A stretch of 32,500 nucleotides of DNA from Acidimicrobiia bacterium (GCA_016650365.1 JAENVV010000148.1:1-32500); one strand, 5' to 3'; numbered from the stretch's first letter, positions 7,854 to 16,722 are shown. The notes: generated by a model from the letters alone, not told the origin. Translations and numbers: made by a program.

Positions 7854-9778
7854 CAGACGACCCGTTCTCGAATCCGTGAGCTTAAGTAGTCCATCGAGGC
7901 CACGACAATCGCAATAGCGAGCATGTTGACTGAGACCGCGGAGTAGTTGAGTAGTCGGATGTTCTGTTGCAGGACGAACCCGATGCCGCCACCGCCGGCG
8001 AACCCGATGATCGTCGACATACGAACGTTGATATCCCAGCGGTAGAGGGTGAAGGCGATGTAGGGCGGCACGATCTGAGGGGCCACCGCGTAGACGATCG
8101 TTTGTAGCCGGGTGGCCCCGGTAGCCTTGACCGCCTCAATCGGGCCCTCCGAAATACTTTCGACCTGCTCCGAGTAGAGCTTGGCGAGAGAGGCCACCGT
8201 GTGAATGGCCAGCGCCAGGGTGCCGGCGAACGCACCGAGGCCGACCCAGACGACAAAGACAATGACCATGACGAGCGGCTCGATCGAGCGCAGTGAGTTG
8301 AAGATGGTTCTGGCCAGGTAGTACGTGACCAATCCGATCTGCACGGTCGATCGGCCCCGGGTACGCACCGCCAGAAGGAGTCCGATAAGTGCTCCCGTCG
8401 CCGCAGGCCACCAATACAGGTAGGCGGGATCGGTGATCCGGTATAGCCACCCTATTCCGGTTCCGAGGATGGCAGCGATAACCGCCCCCGAGAGTGCTGC
8501 CAGGGGGTAGGTAGCCGATTGCATTGCTGAATCTGGCACCCGACTGCGAATGAAGTTCGTCAGACGTCCTGCCAGGTTGGCGAATACGGCGGCCCCCAGC
8601 AACGCCGACAGGAGCGTCGTGATGGCCGTGGCAATCTCTCCGCTCTTCTCGAGAAATCCACCCAGGAACCCAAAACTTCCGAGGGCATTGTCGAGCCATC
8701 CGCCCACCTGGACGAATAGTTCGGAGACCAGCAGGATTCCCAACAATCCCGCCACCGCGCCGACAACCGCCACAGCTCCACGTTGACCTCGTTCGGTCGG
8801 AGTTGGTGGCTCATCGTCGACGGGCGGGAACGCGAATCGAATCGCCAGCCAGGCGACGACGGGCACCACGATCAAACCGAGTCCGAGCAAGACGCCATTC
8901 TCGGTGAGCTGGTCGGCAAGTCGTTGGGCCGTCCGTGACAACACGACGCCAACCACGACCCCCAGAGGTATTGCCAGCAATTGCATGGCAAGTTTGGTGA
9001 CCGTGGTCGTGATATCTCGCATGAGGTTGCGGGCCGCCAGGAAGCTGAGCGGGATGGCCAGGGCGGTACCGATCGTGGTGGCCAGAAGCGCCAGGAACAC
9101 GGTCTCGACGATCTTGTCCCAGGTGTCTATCAGCGCTTTGCTGATCCTGGGCGACATTCGAGCATCGCCTGATGGCGAGGTGACTTCGACCGGGGAGAAT
9201 ATTGTCCCGATTCGTTCGTTGGTGACCACCCTGATGAACTGAGCTTGTTCGTTGGCCCGTTCCCGGGTATCGACTTCAACCTGGAAGTTGCCATCGGCAT
9301 CGGCGATAAATGTCCCGATGTTGAGCTCAAGATCCCCGTCGGGTGGAACCTGGTTGATCGAACCGCGCGCGTTGGGGGCAAAGTCTACGCCGGTGACGAG
9401 CAACGTCTCGCCTGGCTCGGCACAAGCTGGCTCGACGATGAGCCGGCGGCCGTCAATGACCTCCGGAGGCTGGTATCCACCGGGGGGACAGGGCAGGAAA
9501 ATTTCGAACTCGGTGTTGGTGGGTACGCGGTCGTACGTCAGCAATTCGGGTCGGGCGATTTCGCGCAGAACCCGGACGAGCTGACTGCGCCGGGTTTCCG
9601 AGCTGATCTCCTTGAGGTTCACGTTCGTTACCTGAAAACCGTACGCGTAGGTGACAATGGATGCGATGATGGCCAGGCCGAGGATGATGGATTGTCGGCG
9701 GGTGCGTCGTTTCGGTGTAGAAGCGTTCCCGGCCTTGTCTTTCAGCGGCGGGACGGTGGCAGGAGGCTCATCCGACAC
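7853..9778 (-). CDS. phnE: Phosphonate-type ABC transporter permease, enlarged (PhnE family)
   Basis: A 641-aa membrane protein, more than twice the usual PhnE length of about 260-290. In order: a cytoplasmic basic N-terminus, a membrane segment (about 29-48), an extracytoplasmic region of ~170 residues with an Ig-like stretch around GETLLVTGVDFAPNARG, a permease start (ETVFLALLATTIGTALAIPL then ARNL), an insertion of ~200 residues with several extra hydrophobic segments, and the canonical C-terminal half with the ATPase-coupling EAA loop (EAVKATGATRLQTIVYAVAP). The GTG start at 9778 has a near-perfect AGGAGG six bases upstream, inside the end of phnC. The substrate may be a phosphonate, phosphite or related anion. 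Confidence 0.85.
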   Translation of the reverse strand: MSDEPPATVPPLKDKAGNASTPKRRTRRQSIILGLAIIASIVTYAYGFQVTNVNLKEISSETRRSQLVRVLREIARPELLTYDRVPTNTEFEIFLPCPPGGYQPPEVIDGRRLIVEPACAEPGETLLVTGVDFAPNARGSINQVPPDGDLELNIGTFIADADGNFQVEVDTRERANEQAQFIRVVTNERIGTIFSPVEVTSPSGDARMSPRISKALIDTWDKIVETVFLALLATTIGTALAIPLSFLAARNLMRDITTTVTKLAMQLLAIPLGVVVGVVLSRTAQRLADQLTENGVLLGLGLIVVPVVAWLAIRFAFPPVDDEPPTPTERGQRGAVAVVGAVAGLLGILLVSELFVQVGGWLDNALGSFGFLGGFLEKSGEIATAITTLLSALLGAAVFANLAGRLTNFIRSRVPDSAMQSATYPLAALSGAVIAAILGTGIGWLYRITDPAYLYWWPAATGALIGLLLAVRTRGRSTVQIGLVTYYLARTIFNSLRSIEPLVMVIVFVVWVGLGAFAGTLALAIHTVASLAKLYSEQVESISEGPIEAVKATGATRLQTIVYAVAPQIVPPYIAFTLYRWDINVRMSTIIGFAGGGGIGFVLQQNIRLLNYSAVSVNMLAIAIVVASMDYLSSRIRERVV

Positions 9779-10520
9779 GTTCGGCCTCCTTGCCGTAGAT
9801 CTCCTTGAACTTGGCGTCATCGATGGCCGACGGCGGACCCTCGAAAACGAGCTTTCCATCATTGAGGGCGATGGCTCGACTGGCGTAGCGATGGACGAGG
9901 TCGAGGAAATGCAGGCTGCAGAGGACCATTACGTCGTCCTCCTTGTTGATCTTCTCGAGGTACTGCATGATTGAATGGGCCAGCACCGGGTCGAGTGATG
10001 CGACGGGCTCGTCGGCGAGAAGCATGCCTGGTTCCTGCATCATGGCCCTGGCGACCCCAACGCGCTGTTGTTGACCGCCGCTCAAGTTGTCAGCCCGTAT
10101 GTAGGCCTTTTCGGCGAGTCCGACCCGTTCCAGTTGGGCGATGGCTCGATCCTTGTACTGCTGGGGGAAGCGATTGATGACGCTGAGCATCGGGTTGACG
10201 TACCCGAGCGATCCGGCCAGGACGTTCGTGATCACCTTGGACCGATCTACCAAATTGAAATGTTGGAAGACCATGCCGATGTTGCGGCGTATGCGGCGCA
10301 TCTCCTCGGGTCCGGCGGCCGTCACGTCGACCCCGTCCCAGAGAATGGTGCCCTCGGTAGGTTCGATGAGACGGTTGATGCAGCGGAGCAGAGTCGATTT
10401 ACCAGACCCGGACAAGCCGATAACCGCCAGGAACTGTCCGTCAGGCACTTCAAAGCTGACATCCTCAAGCGCCACTGTCCCGTTGCCATACACCTTGGTG
10501 AGGTGTTCTACTTTGAGCAT
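9768..10520 (-). CDS. phnC: Phosphonate-type ABC transporter ATP-binding protein
   Basis: A 250-aa ABC ATPase that powers import through the neighbouring permease. Walker A is GLSGSGKST (about 35-43), the signature is LSGGQQQRVGVARAM, Walker B is MLLADEPVASLDP, and the switch histidine lies in LCSLHFLDLV. The Q-loop is IGMVFQHFNL. These motifs and the start MLKVEHLTKVYGNG match PhnC. The final 11 bases overlap the permease gene. A strong hairpin separates it from phnD upstream, which may lower its expression relative to the binding protein. Confidence 0.9.
   Translation of the reverse strand: MLKVEHLTKVYGNGTVALEDVSFEVPDGQFLAVIGLSGSGKSTLLRCINRLIEPTEGTILWDGVDVTAAGPEEMRRIRRNIGMVFQHFNLVDRSKVITNVLAGSLGYVNPMLSVINRFPQQYKDRAIAQLERVGLAEKAYIRADNLSGGQQQRVGVARAMMQEPGMLLADEPVASLDPVLAHSIMQYLEKINKEDDVMVLCSLHFLDLVHRYASRAIALNDGKLVFEGPPSAIDDAKFKEIYGKEAERVG
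9785..9790 (-). promoter_or_regulatory. Ribosome-binding site that fixes the phnE start
   Basis: AGGAGG on the minus strand, six bases before GTG 9778 and within the last codons of phnC. It rules out the longer upstream reading of the permease frame. Confidence 0.75.
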
Positions 10521-10550
10521 CGCCCTGCCTTATCGAATCGTGGAGAAACA

Positions 10551-10580
10551 ACTGGGGGCGGGACAAGTCCCGCCCCCAGT
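10551..10580 (-). terminator. Strong hairpin between phnD and phnC (partial terminator or mRNA stabiliser)
   Basis: A perfect inverted repeat with 14-base arms (ACTGGGGGCGGGAC) and a two-base centre begins 21 bases after the phnD stop. On the transcribed strand it is followed by TGTTTCTCC, a weak U-rich tract. This looks like a leaky terminator or a 3' stabiliser, giving excess binding protein over ATPase and permease. Confidence 0.7.
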
Positions 10581-10601
10581 TAGCCAGTAAGTGATGAGTT
10601 G

Positions 10602-11708
10602 CTACTGATCGGCGAGCAGCGCCTGGATCTTACGGAGACCGTCGTACTCGGAGTCGACGGCTGGCTCGATACCGGTCCATCCATAGAAGTCCTGGTTACC
10701 GATTGATTCGTTCCAGGCGTCGGTCCCAGAGAAGGCAACCAGGGCTGCTTCGATCTCGGCCCGCAGGTCGGCAGGGAATTCCGGTCCAAACGACAGCGTG
10801 TCGTTGGGAATACCTGGCGAGATGCCGAGAATCCGCACCTTTTGCATGATGTCCGGTGCGTCCGTACGAGCCGAGGCGCGGGCATCAAGCACGCGGTACT
10901 CGCCGTCGGTGCCACAGACCAGCTTCGAACCGTCTTCATTTGGTCCGCAAGTGGCAATCACGTCGTCGGGCAATTCAGGAGACATCGTCTCGTCCCAGTT
11001 GCCATCGGGCAGCAGGGGTGGGCTGAAGAAGGTCGTTGCAAAGTCGACGTCACCGTTATAGACGGCCAGCGCCGCCTGGGTGTGTCCGCCAGCTTCGATC
11101 TGCTCGCCGGGGGTTACGCCGGCCTCGGAGAACATCAAGCTCGGAACCTGGAAACCAGACGTCGAACCAGAGTCGGGGTAGGCCCAGCTCTTGCCTTCGA
11201 GATCTTCGATCGTCATGAGATCGCTGTCGCGTGGCACGAGAATCTGAGCCCAGTACACGCCCCATCCAAAGCGGACTGCTTTGAAGGAAACGTCAACGCC
11301 GCACAGGGCAGACGCTTCAACATAGGCTGCACCCGGGATGAAACCCATCGTATTGTCCGGAGAGGCACACATCTCTTCGATGGTCGTTGAATAGTCGGTC
11401 GGCACAACGACCTCGTAGGTCAGGCCAGTCGCCTCGTTGAGAGCCTGCGCCATCAGTTCGCCACCGGTCACAATAATCGCTGCTTCGGCGGACGGTACGA
11501 AGAGAACCTTGATGGGGTTCTCCGGGGTACCCACCGTGGACATCGCTTCGGTGGTGGTGGTCGGGGCCATCGTGGTGGTGGTCTCGGCTTTGGTAGTGGT
11601 GGTGGTTTCCGGCGCAGCAGTGGTGGTGTCGGCCGTGTCGGCCCCTCCGCATGCAGTCAGTACAAGCGCCAGCACGACGCTCATAGTTGCCCAGGTACGA
11701 GCTTTCAT
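10602..11708 (-). CDS. phnD: Phosphonate-type ABC transporter substrate-binding lipoprotein
   Basis: A 368-aa secreted lipoprotein. The signal peptide ends in a lipobox (LTAC, Cys20), followed by a Thr-rich linker of about 30 residues that would tether the domain to the membrane. The binding domain starts near IKVLFVPSAEA and keeps PhnD-family features, including DYSTTIEEM and WAYPDSGSTSGFQVPSLM, where the Ser/Thr cluster usually contacts the phosphonate or phosphite oxygens. Several cysteines (MCASP, ALCGV, and a TCGP...VCG pair) may form disulfides. Ligand identity is not determined. The ATG has GAGGG about seven bases upstream. Confidence 0.9.
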   Translation of the reverse strand: MKARTWATMSVVLALVLTACGGADTADTTTAAPETTTTTKAETTTTMAPTTTTEAMSTVGTPENPIKVLFVPSAEAAIIVTGGELMAQALNEATGLTYEVVVPTDYSTTIEEMCASPDNTMGFIPGAAYVEASALCGVDVSFKAVRFGWGVYWAQILVPRDSDLMTIEDLEGKSWAYPDSGSTSGFQVPSLMFSEAGVTPGEQIEAGGHTQAALAVYNGDVDFATTFFSPPLLPDGNWDETMSPELPDDVIATCGPNEDGSKLVCGTDGEYRVLDARASARTDAPDIMQKVRILGISPGIPNDTLSFGPEFPADLRAEIEAALVAFSGTDAWNESIGNQDFYGWTGIEPAVDSEYDGLRKIQALLADQ

Positions 11709-11745
11709 TTGATTTCCCTCGGTCGGGTTATTGGACTGGCATCCG

Positions 11746-11760
11746 GGGTGGATTCCACCC
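11746..11760. promoter_or_regulatory. Perfect 15-bp palindrome upstream of phnD
   Basis: GGGTGGA-T-TCCACCC has seven-base arms and lies 38-52 bases before the phnD ATG. It sits downstream of a possible -10 (TAGCCT on the minus strand, 11774-11779), where an operator could repress the importer. No regulator gene is adjacent and the sequence matches no operator that I recognise. Confidence 0.4.
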
Positions 11761-11815
11761 AGGCGCCGAGATGAGGCTAGCCAGGCGCGGCGCAGGATTC
11801 CAGACCGCGAAAACG

Positions 11816-12367
11816 TTACGGCTTGTGGTTACCGACGAACGCCCGAAACTCTTCCCAGTTCGAGATATCAAATGTTCCAGGAACGGGATGATTCCAGGGT
11901 CGGACGTACCGCACCGTTGCCCGATCGGGCCGGTGGTGATGGATGTCGTAGACGTTGTGAGGAGCGTCATCGAGGTAGACATCGCAGTCGACCTGCCACT
12001 TATCGTCGAGAATATGGACTTCCCGGGTTGGTAACCGATGCTCGGCGATCCAGGCGTACGTGTCGTGAGTTGCCCAATACGGTTTTGAGGTCAGGATCAC
12101 AATTGTGTGATCGTCTTTGGCCAGGTCCCACAGTGTCTCAACCGCCCCGTCGTAGGGTTCGAGGTGACGGAACAGAGATGCGCCGTTCAGATAACGAGCC
12201 CAATCCCAGAACTGACGCATCGACGGGAAGTGGGTGGCTGCCGGAATCCCGTCCCAGGTGTCAACTACCTCGGGCGTCAGATTGGTGCCGAACTCCTGGT
12301 TGTAGAAGGTGATCCACCCGCCGTTGAAGTTGGCGACCACTCCGTCGAGGTCAATACCGAGACGCAT
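11816..12367 (-). CDS. 5'(3')-deoxyribonucleotidase family HAD phosphatase
   Basis: A 183-aa HAD-superfamily protein of the NT5C type, which dephosphorylates (deoxy)nucleoside monophosphates. The nucleophile motif is GIDLDGVVANFNGGW (Asp6, Asp8), motif II is LTSKP, and the acidic motif is VYLDDAPHN. The ATG at 12367 has GGAAG six bases upstream. A TTG four codons earlier is unlikely. Relatives in actinobacteria and phages are annotated as 5' nucleotidase, though substrates vary. The nearby dGTPase gives a second dNTP-related activity, but the 107-base gap before phnD with its own promoter signals means co-transcription is uncertain. Confidence 0.8.
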   Translation of the reverse strand: MRLGIDLDGVVANFNGGWITFYNQEFGTNLTPEVVDTWDGIPAATHFPSMRQFWDWARYLNGASLFRHLEPYDGAVETLWDLAKDDHTIVILTSKPYWATHDTYAWIAEHRLPTREVHILDDKWQVDCDVYLDDAPHNVYDIHHHRPDRATVRYVRPWNHPVPGTFDISNWEEFRAFVGNHKP

Positions 12368-12443
12368 GTGTACTTCCAAGGGCCATAGACAAGCGAGGAT
12401 AGAGCGTCTCGGTTGAAACCAAAGATCGGTCGACGCCGCCGGG

Positions 12444-14048
12444 TCAGTTGATCCGAACCCAGTCGAGGACCTCCGGCATGCGACGTCTCAGTAACATCGA
12501 AGCCAGCTTCAACGCCACAAGATAGATGATCGCGCCGTACAGGACTGATACGGCCGATACCTGCCAGAGCGAAAACCGGGTGGCACCGAATGCTTCGACC
12601 AGGGTGAAGGCAACCGCCGGTGGGATCATCAGGAGGCCAATCATGAAAAACGACACCAGCTGAGAAGCGATCGCAAGGCAGCCGTGTTCGCTGGCCTGGG
12701 AAAACACATCGGTACCCATGTCCGGCAATCGGAGCGGGGTCAGAACCGAGGCCAGGTTGCCGACCGCCAACTGACAGGCAACCGCGGTGAGGAGAATGGC
12801 CGGCATGTAGATCACCCTGGACCATCCGCCAGTGATGGCGGCCAGGGTCACGGTCAGAATGGCGGTCTCAAGGCTTAGGGCAATCATCGTTGCGACGTTC
12901 TTTCCGACGAGCATCTGGCGGGGTGTGATCGGGAGGGCGAAGAGATACGAGGCCGCCCGGCGTTCCCATCCGAACTGGTTAAGGGCAACCGGCAGGCCGA
13001 CGAAGAGCACTGCGCTCGGGGCGGCCAGGACGAGCCACGGGCTGGCGCCGAGACGCTCGAGGCGGGTCTGTCCGAGGAGGAGGGTTGCGCCGAGAATGCC
13101 GATGAAGATGACGCCTCCGGTCCAGACCATTCTCATGCGGGGATCGCGCAGATACATGCGTAACTCTTTGCGGACCACGACGGCGGTTGGACCCCATCCG
13201 GCGAGATCCGTAAATGGTTTCATGCGAGAAGCGGACTTCGTCGAGGTGGCCTCCGGTTGGGTGATGAGGCGGGTGAGCATCCGGTTCCACACATAGGCAA
13301 GACCCACGAGGCTCAGCGCCGACCAAAGCAACAATCCCGCCGTCAAGAGCCATTCCCCACGATCGGCGGCATGGATGGCCGATTGGGCTGCCCCGGGAGG
13401 CAGTACCCAAGCCCATGAACTGGCGGGGTGGGCCAGCAGGGCTCCCTCCAGGCCAAGCGAACCGATCTTATCTGCGCCAACGGCCTGGGCGGCATACAGC
13501 CCCAGCCCGAGGCCCACAACGAACAACATGGTGAGGTCCCGGCCCCGCCGGCTCTTGATGAGCATGGAAAAGGCGGTCGTGAAGGCCTGTCCGCCCACCA
13601 CGTAGGAGGTGATGAGCAGAGCGACCGCGATGACCGTGATCGGCGTCAGAACCCAGCCGCTCCACAAGACAAGGTTGACCAAGATGACGAGGACTGGCAC
13701 CACGATGGGTGGCGTGAGCATGGCTGCTCCAGTGAGGCCGATCATCATCTGCCGGCGCGTCAGCGGCAACGTGGCGAACTTGGCTGGATCGAGGGTCTCG
13801 TCAATCGGGAAGATGAGCACTGGCAATGTCGCCCACCCAACCCACCCGACAACCGACAGCCAGATGGCGAATTGGGCAGCGGCGGCCGGATCGAGAGATC
13901 GAGTCGTGTCGTAGTAGAACTGGGCGCCGAGGGCAGCGATAACTGTCAGCCCTATCGCGATGACCGGTAGCCCCCAACGGCGTTGCCGGTCGGTACGAAG
14001 ACCGTTCGCCAGGAGTCGCCACTTCAGCCAGACGAGTTGGCGAGCCAT
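12444..14048 (-). CDS. ABC-2 type transporter permease
   Basis: A 534-aa polytopic membrane protein with roughly twelve hydrophobic segments arranged in two halves around a central polar region (RLITQPEATSTKSASRMKPF). This resembles fused ABC-2 exporter permeases. The start MARQLVWLKWRLL with a short amphipathic cytoplasmic N-terminus is typical. It overlaps the ATPase gene by 25 bases and should form an exporter with it. The exported substrate is unknown; antibiotics, lipids or peptides are all possible for this family. Confidence 0.82.
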   Translation of the reverse strand: MARQLVWLKWRLLANGLRTDRQRRWGLPVIAIGLTVIAALGAQFYYDTTRSLDPAAAAQFAIWLSVVGWVGWATLPVLIFPIDETLDPAKFATLPLTRRQMMIGLTGAAMLTPPIVVPVLVILVNLVLWSGWVLTPITVIAVALLITSYVVGGQAFTTAFSMLIKSRRGRDLTMLFVVGLGLGLYAAQAVGADKIGSLGLEGALLAHPASSWAWVLPPGAAQSAIHAADRGEWLLTAGLLLWSALSLVGLAYVWNRMLTRLITQPEATSTKSASRMKPFTDLAGWGPTAVVVRKELRMYLRDPRMRMVWTGGVIFIGILGATLLLGQTRLERLGASPWLVLAAPSAVLFVGLPVALNQFGWERRAASYLFALPITPRQMLVGKNVATMIALSLETAILTVTLAAITGGWSRVIYMPAILLTAVACQLAVGNLASVLTPLRLPDMGTDVFSQASEHGCLAIASQLVSFFMIGLLMIPPAVAFTLVEAFGATRFSLWQVSAVSVLYGAIIYLVALKLASMLLRRRMPEVLDWVRIN

Positions 14049-14803
14049 TCAAGACCTTCGGTTTTGTCAGAAGCGCCGACCGCCGCCAGAAAAGCATCCT
14101 CGACCGTGCTCGCCTCGTATCGGGCCAGCAGGTCTTGAGGAGTCGCCTCGATGATGAGTTGACCACCGACCATGATTCCGATACGGGTGCACAATCGTTC
14201 GACAAGCTCCATCACGTGGGACGAGAAGATGATGGTGGCGCCGCTTTCGGTGTATCGCTGGAGAAGCTGACGGATGAGCCTGGCACTTATCGCATCCACC
14301 CCTTCAAATGGTTCATCCAGGAAAAGCACCGGGGGAGCATGAATAACTGCCGCGGCCAGGGCCACCTTCTTGCGCATGCCGCGTGAGTAGTCGCCGATGA
14401 CGGTCCGTGAGGAATCTTCAAGATCGAGAAGGGCAAGTAGTTCTTGTCGCCGCGAGGCTGCCTGGGCTTTGGGTAGACCGTGAATGGCGGCCGTGAAATC
14501 GAGGAGTTCAGCACCGGTCAGTCGCTCGTAGAGATTGAACTCTTCCGGCAGGACACCGATCCGCCGTTTGGCATCGGTGGGATGCTCCCAGGTGTTGATA
14601 TCGCCGATCCCGGCCGATCCGGAATCGGGTCGCAGTAATCCGACAATCATCTTGATGGTCGTGGTTTTTCCTGCTCCGTTCGGTCCGAGGAGACCATAGA
14701 ATTCCCCCGGCATTACGGCGAGATCCATCCCATTTACCGCTACCTTGTTTCCGAAACGCCGCGTTAAGCCACGCGCCCAAACCGCTGGTTGTCCGTCCGT
14801 CAT
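14024..14803 (-). CDS. ABC transporter ATP-binding protein (exporter type)
   Basis: A 259-aa ATPase of the ABC-2 exporter class. Walker A is LLGPNGAGKTTT, the signature is YSRGMRKKVALAAA, Walker B is PVLFLDEPFEGVD, and the switch His lies in FSSHVMEL. The Q-loop position reads GVLPEEFNLY, with Glu in place of Gln, as in some exporters. I chose ATG 14803 (MTDGQPAVWARGLTRRFG). The longer frame upstream runs into the dnaX promoter region and has no homology-like content. It is divergent from dnaX with a 98-base gap. Confidence 0.87.
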   Translation of the reverse strand: MTDGQPAVWARGLTRRFGNKVAVNGMDLAVMPGEFYGLLGPNGAGKTTTIKMIVGLLRPDSGSAGIGDINTWEHPTDAKRRIGVLPEEFNLYERLTGAELLDFTAAIHGLPKAQAASRRQELLALLDLEDSSRTVIGDYSRGMRKKVALAAAVIHAPPVLFLDEPFEGVDAISARLIRQLLQRYTESGATIIFSSHVMELVERLCTRIGIMVGGQLIIEATPQDLLARYEASTVEDAFLAAVGASDKTEGLEWLANSSG

Positions 14804-14887
14804 GGCGACATTCTGGCAGCGTTCCGAGAATGTGCGAGTGCCCCATTCGTTTCTTGGTCCTTTGGACTCGTGGAGATCTGTTCGGGC

Positions 14888-14893
14888 TACCAT
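14888..14893 (+). promoter_or_regulatory. Candidate leaderless -10 of dnaX
   Basis: TACCAT fits TANNNT and ends eight bases before the GTG at 14902. There is no Shine-Dalgarno before that GTG, so a leaderless transcript would explain initiation. The upstream TTGGAC (14862-14867) is a possible -35, although the 20-base spacing is long. Confidence 0.4.
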
Positions 14894-14901
14894 CAGCCTC
14901 A

Positions 14902-16704
14902 GTGGAATATCAAGCCCTTTACCGGAAATATCGACCCCAACTCTTCGAAGAGGTGGTCGGCCAGAGTCACGTCACCAATACCCTCGTGAGAGAGATCGCC
15001 GAGGGCAAGGTGGCCCACGCTTACCTGTTTGCGGGTCCGCGTGGGACGGGCAAAACCACCTCTGCACGTCTGTTGGCCAAATCGTTGAACTGTCAGAACC
15101 CACCGGGAGGCGGCGAACCATGTAACGCCTGTGACTCCTGTTTGGCGATTGTCAACGGGTCGTCGTTTGACGTGACAGAACTCGACGCCGCTTCACATAA
15201 CTCTGTCGATGACATCCGTGATATCAAGGTGAGTGTCACGACGGTGGCATCGGTTGGCGGAGCCAAGCGCGTGTTCATCCTGGATGAGGCTCACATGCTG
15301 TCCAAGGCCGCTTCCAACGCCCTCCTCAAGACGCTCGAGGAACCACCTGAACACGTGCATTTTGTGTTGGCGACGACCGAACCGTACAAACTGCTTGATA
15401 CGATCAGGTCCCGATCCCAACGCTTCGACTTTCATCCGGTCTCCGTCGAGGCATTGACCGAGCATCTTGCCGGCGTTGCCAAGTTGGAGTCCTATACCGT
15501 GGCCGAGGGCGCTCTTCAGTTGGTCGCCCGTCACGCGGCCGGTTCCGTTCGAGACTCGTTGAGCTTGCTGGAACAGGTGGCCGCCCTCGGAGACGGCTCG
15601 GTTGATCCAGCCGCCGTCAATCGGGCACTGGGTCTGGCCGATCGTGATGTGTTTGCCCGACTTGCCATAGCCGTTGGCGAACACGATGCCCGGACCGCTC
15701 TTGAACTTGTCGCGACACTGGCTGGCAATGGCGTCGATCTGCGGCGGTTCATCTCGGAAGCCATTGCCTTTTTCCGCGGGGTCTTCCTGGCGCACTACGC
15801 ACCGAATCTGGAAGAGGTGGCAGACGAACCAGCCGATATCCTTGCTGATTGGCGAGCGGTTGCAGCCACCCTTTCGGTTGGCGATGTCATCCGGTCGATG
15901 GATGTGCTTTCGGACGGACTCTTGCGGTTGCGCGAAGGACGCGAGGAGCGGCTCATGACCGAGATCACCCTCTTGAAGTTGACCCGGCCCGAGATTGCCG
16001 CGGATGTCCCGTCCATACAGGCCCGCCTCGACACCCTTGAGCGGCGGGTTTCGGCTATCGCCCGGCAGGCCCCGACCCTGCCAGTAGACGCCGTTCCGGC
16101 TCCTACCCCGCGCCCGAGCGTTCCGGCCGGTTCCCCTCGTTCCAGTCGCGACGCCGAACAGAGCGCCGAGGAACGGACGGCTGAGGCGCCCCCAGGCGTG
16201 GTCCCTGCATCATCCAAGCCAGAGATTCTGTCGCCTGAGCCATCCGGTTCTCCGGCTTCGGTGGTGGGCCGCGATGAAGCGCCGACGGGCGACGTCGATC
16301 TCGCGGCGTTCAAACGGATCTGGCCGGCCTTATCGGCTCGCATCAAAGACGAACTCGGGAATCGCCGGCATGCCCTGTTCCGCGAGGCGCGCCCGGGGCT
16401 GGTTGATGGGGCGACGCTGATAATCCACGTCCCCAGCCATCTTGGCTTTCACCTTGAGCAAATGGTCTCCGACCCACAGTTCGCCGCCGCGGTATCTGCG
16501 GAAGCGTCTTCCTTGTTGGGTGGGTCGGTGGCGGCACGGTTTGTCGCTGACAATGCCGACCAGGCTTCTCCAGTGGAGTTGGGGGTCGACGATGACGACG
16601 ACGAAGAGACTGATAAGGATCGAATGGCCGAAGCCGGCGAGGTTGACGACCCGGTCGGTCTGGTCGAGGACCTTCTCGGTGGCGAGGTCATCGAAGAGTC
16701 ATAG
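14902..16704 (+). CDS. dnaX: DNA polymerase III subunits gamma/tau
   Basis: A 600-aa clamp-loader ATPase that opens the sliding clamp and links the replicase. From the GTG start the protein begins VEYQALYRKYRP, the invariant DnaX N-terminus. Walker A is GPRGTGKTT (45-53), zinc-binding cysteines are C64, C74, C77 and C80, Walker B is FILDEAHMLSK, and the SRC motif is SRSQRFDF. A Pro/Ser/Glu-rich linker (about 400-480) leads to a C-terminal tau-like domain and a highly acidic tail. I see no slippery A-run for programmed frameshifting, so probably only the full-length form is made. An earlier ATG in frame (14830) adds unlike-family residues and is rejected. Confidence 0.95.
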   Translation: MEYQALYRKYRPQLFEEVVGQSHVTNTLVREIAEGKVAHAYLFAGPRGTGKTTSARLLAKSLNCQNPPGGGEPCNACDSCLAIVNGSSFDVTELDAASHNSVDDIRDIKVSVTTVASVGGAKRVFILDEAHMLSKAASNALLKTLEEPPEHVHFVLATTEPYKLLDTIRSRSQRFDFHPVSVEALTEHLAGVAKLESYTVAEGALQLVARHAAGSVRDSLSLLEQVAALGDGSVDPAAVNRALGLADRDVFARLAIAVGEHDARTALELVATLAGNGVDLRRFISEAIAFFRGVFLAHYAPNLEEVADEPADILADWRAVAATLSVGDVIRSMDVLSDGLLRLREGREERLMTEITLLKLTRPEIAADVPSIQARLDTLERRVSAIARQAPTLPVDAVPAPTPRPSVPAGSPRSSRDAEQSAEERTAEAPPGVVPASSKPEILSPEPSGSPASVVGRDEAPTGDVDLAAFKRIWPALSARIKDELGNRRHALFREARPGLVDGATLIIHVPSHLGFHLEQMVSDPQFAAAVSAEASSLLGGSVAARFVADNADQASPVELGVDDDDDEETDKDRMAEAGEVDDPVGLVEDLLGGEVIEES

Positions 16705-16722
16705 CCGGGTTCGATTGATCTC

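Noticed and set aside
14804-14901. A small RNA (ffs) or tRNA-Ser beside dnaX, as in some bacteria
   Set aside because: The gap is only 98 bases, shows no cloverleaf or SRP Alu/S-domain features, and is accounted for by divergent promoters.
14902-16704. Programmed frameshift in dnaX producing a short gamma form
   Set aside because: No A-run or T-run slippery heptamer with a following hairpin is visible.
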